This document shows, one piece after another, positions 63,796 to 64,000 of a stretch of DNA of 64,000 nt. Position 1 is the stretch's first letter, and each line of letters opens with the position of its first letter. Made by a program: the position numbers and the translations under genes. Below the pieces are notes generated by a model. That model made no database searches. It had not been told where the DNA came from and was given only the letters and a program-made list of their open reading frames with translations. The stretch comes from Thermosynechococcaceae cyanobacterium MS004 (lineage in GTDB: Bacteria; Cyanobacteriota; Cyanobacteriia; Thermosynechococcales; Thermosynechococcaceae): the NCBI GenBank assembly GCA_022402525.1, contig JAKRSB010000081.1, forward strand, positions 124,001-188,000, read 5' to 3'.

Positions 63796-64000
63796 ATGCC
63801 TGAGTCTATCAACGTGCCCGCCCCCCTAGACAATATGACCCATCCCACCCTGGAGGAGTTAGAGGCTCAACTGACCGCAGGCAATGAGAAAAAGCGCTTC
63901 CAGGCGGCGCTGGCGCTGGCGGAGCTGGGCGCAGCGGGGACAAATGTTTTGCAGTCTTTTTTGCTCCAGCATTCTGCCGAAGGGGCGATCGCAGGGCGTT
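63796..64000 (+). CDS. GUN4-domain protein, partial
   Basis: The gene runs off the right edge. The first 68 residues have an N-terminal extension (MPESINVPAPLDN), then TLEELEAQLTAGNEKKRFQA and LALAELGAAGTNVLQSFL, which is the helical bundle that precedes the GUN4 domain in cyanobacteria. GUN4 binds protoporphyrin and activates magnesium chelatase in chlorophyll synthesis. The GUN4 core is outside the window, so the call rests on the N-terminal bundle. Confidence 0.7.
   Translation, partial: MPESINVPAPLDNMTHPTLEELEAQLTAGNEKKRFQAALALAELGAAGTNVLQSFLLQHSAEGAIAGR

Overview
The window is chromosomal DNA of a cyanobacterium. It carries petH with a phycobilisome-linker-type N-terminal domain, chlP, ndhS, a crtW-type ketolase, a GUN4-like start and many copies of the HIP1 octamer GCGATCGC. 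I cannot name the species from the sequence alone.

Positions 1 to about 33335 are most of a tailed-phage prophage; its left end lies outside the window. The left part (1-6850) holds early genes: a minus-strand chain of tiny overlapping genes, a Ner-like regulator facing a CI/LexA-type repressor across a pair of operator-like repeats, an HNH and a GIY-YIG nuclease, and a Rad52-like annealing protein. From 6877 to 16168 lie the tail tip and fibres in alternating orientation: a Phage-tail_3 hub protein, DUF2793, three fibre-type proteins (one with an SGNH hydrolase domain), a duplicated DUF2460 protein, an NlpC/P60 peptidase and DUF2163. From 16237 to 29473 the order is lambda-like: gpW-like, portal, prohead protease fused to HK97 capsid, head-tail joining proteins, tail tube, tail chaperones with a probable -1 frameshift, and tape measure. 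From 33170 back to 29394 runs the M15 endolysin, holin-like, HTH, small and large terminase operon. A 3' half of a tRNA-Val(GAC) at 33294-33335 is the probable right attachment site. A 17-base element, GTTTGACCCCATAGTGA, sits just upstream of the capsid part, the tail tube gene, the gpW-like gene and divergent tail genes, and looks like a phage late promoter or operator.

Positions 33.4-39.5 kb are an accessory, partly AT-rich stretch: an NTF2-like protein, two alpha/beta hydrolase-fold proteins, an HNH nuclease with a small partner, a Phd/VapC toxin-antitoxin pair, a remnant of a DUF4351 protein and hairpins resembling IS200/IS605 ends. A 1185-residue STAND ATPase with 14 WD40 repeats follows.

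Positions 43-64 kb are ordinary cyanobacterial chromosome: mrp, rodA, ndhS, infC, larB, a CNNM/CBS transporter, petH, chlP, a phosphopantetheinyl transferase, crtW, gluconokinase, a NIF3 protein, an SLH-domain protein, an FHA-PAS-GGDEF-EAL protein, an FKBP isomerase, a phasin-like protein and the start of a GUN4 gene. Many gaps here contain short perfect or near-perfect tandem duplications of 12-16 bases; one such array runs into the end of the gluconokinase gene.
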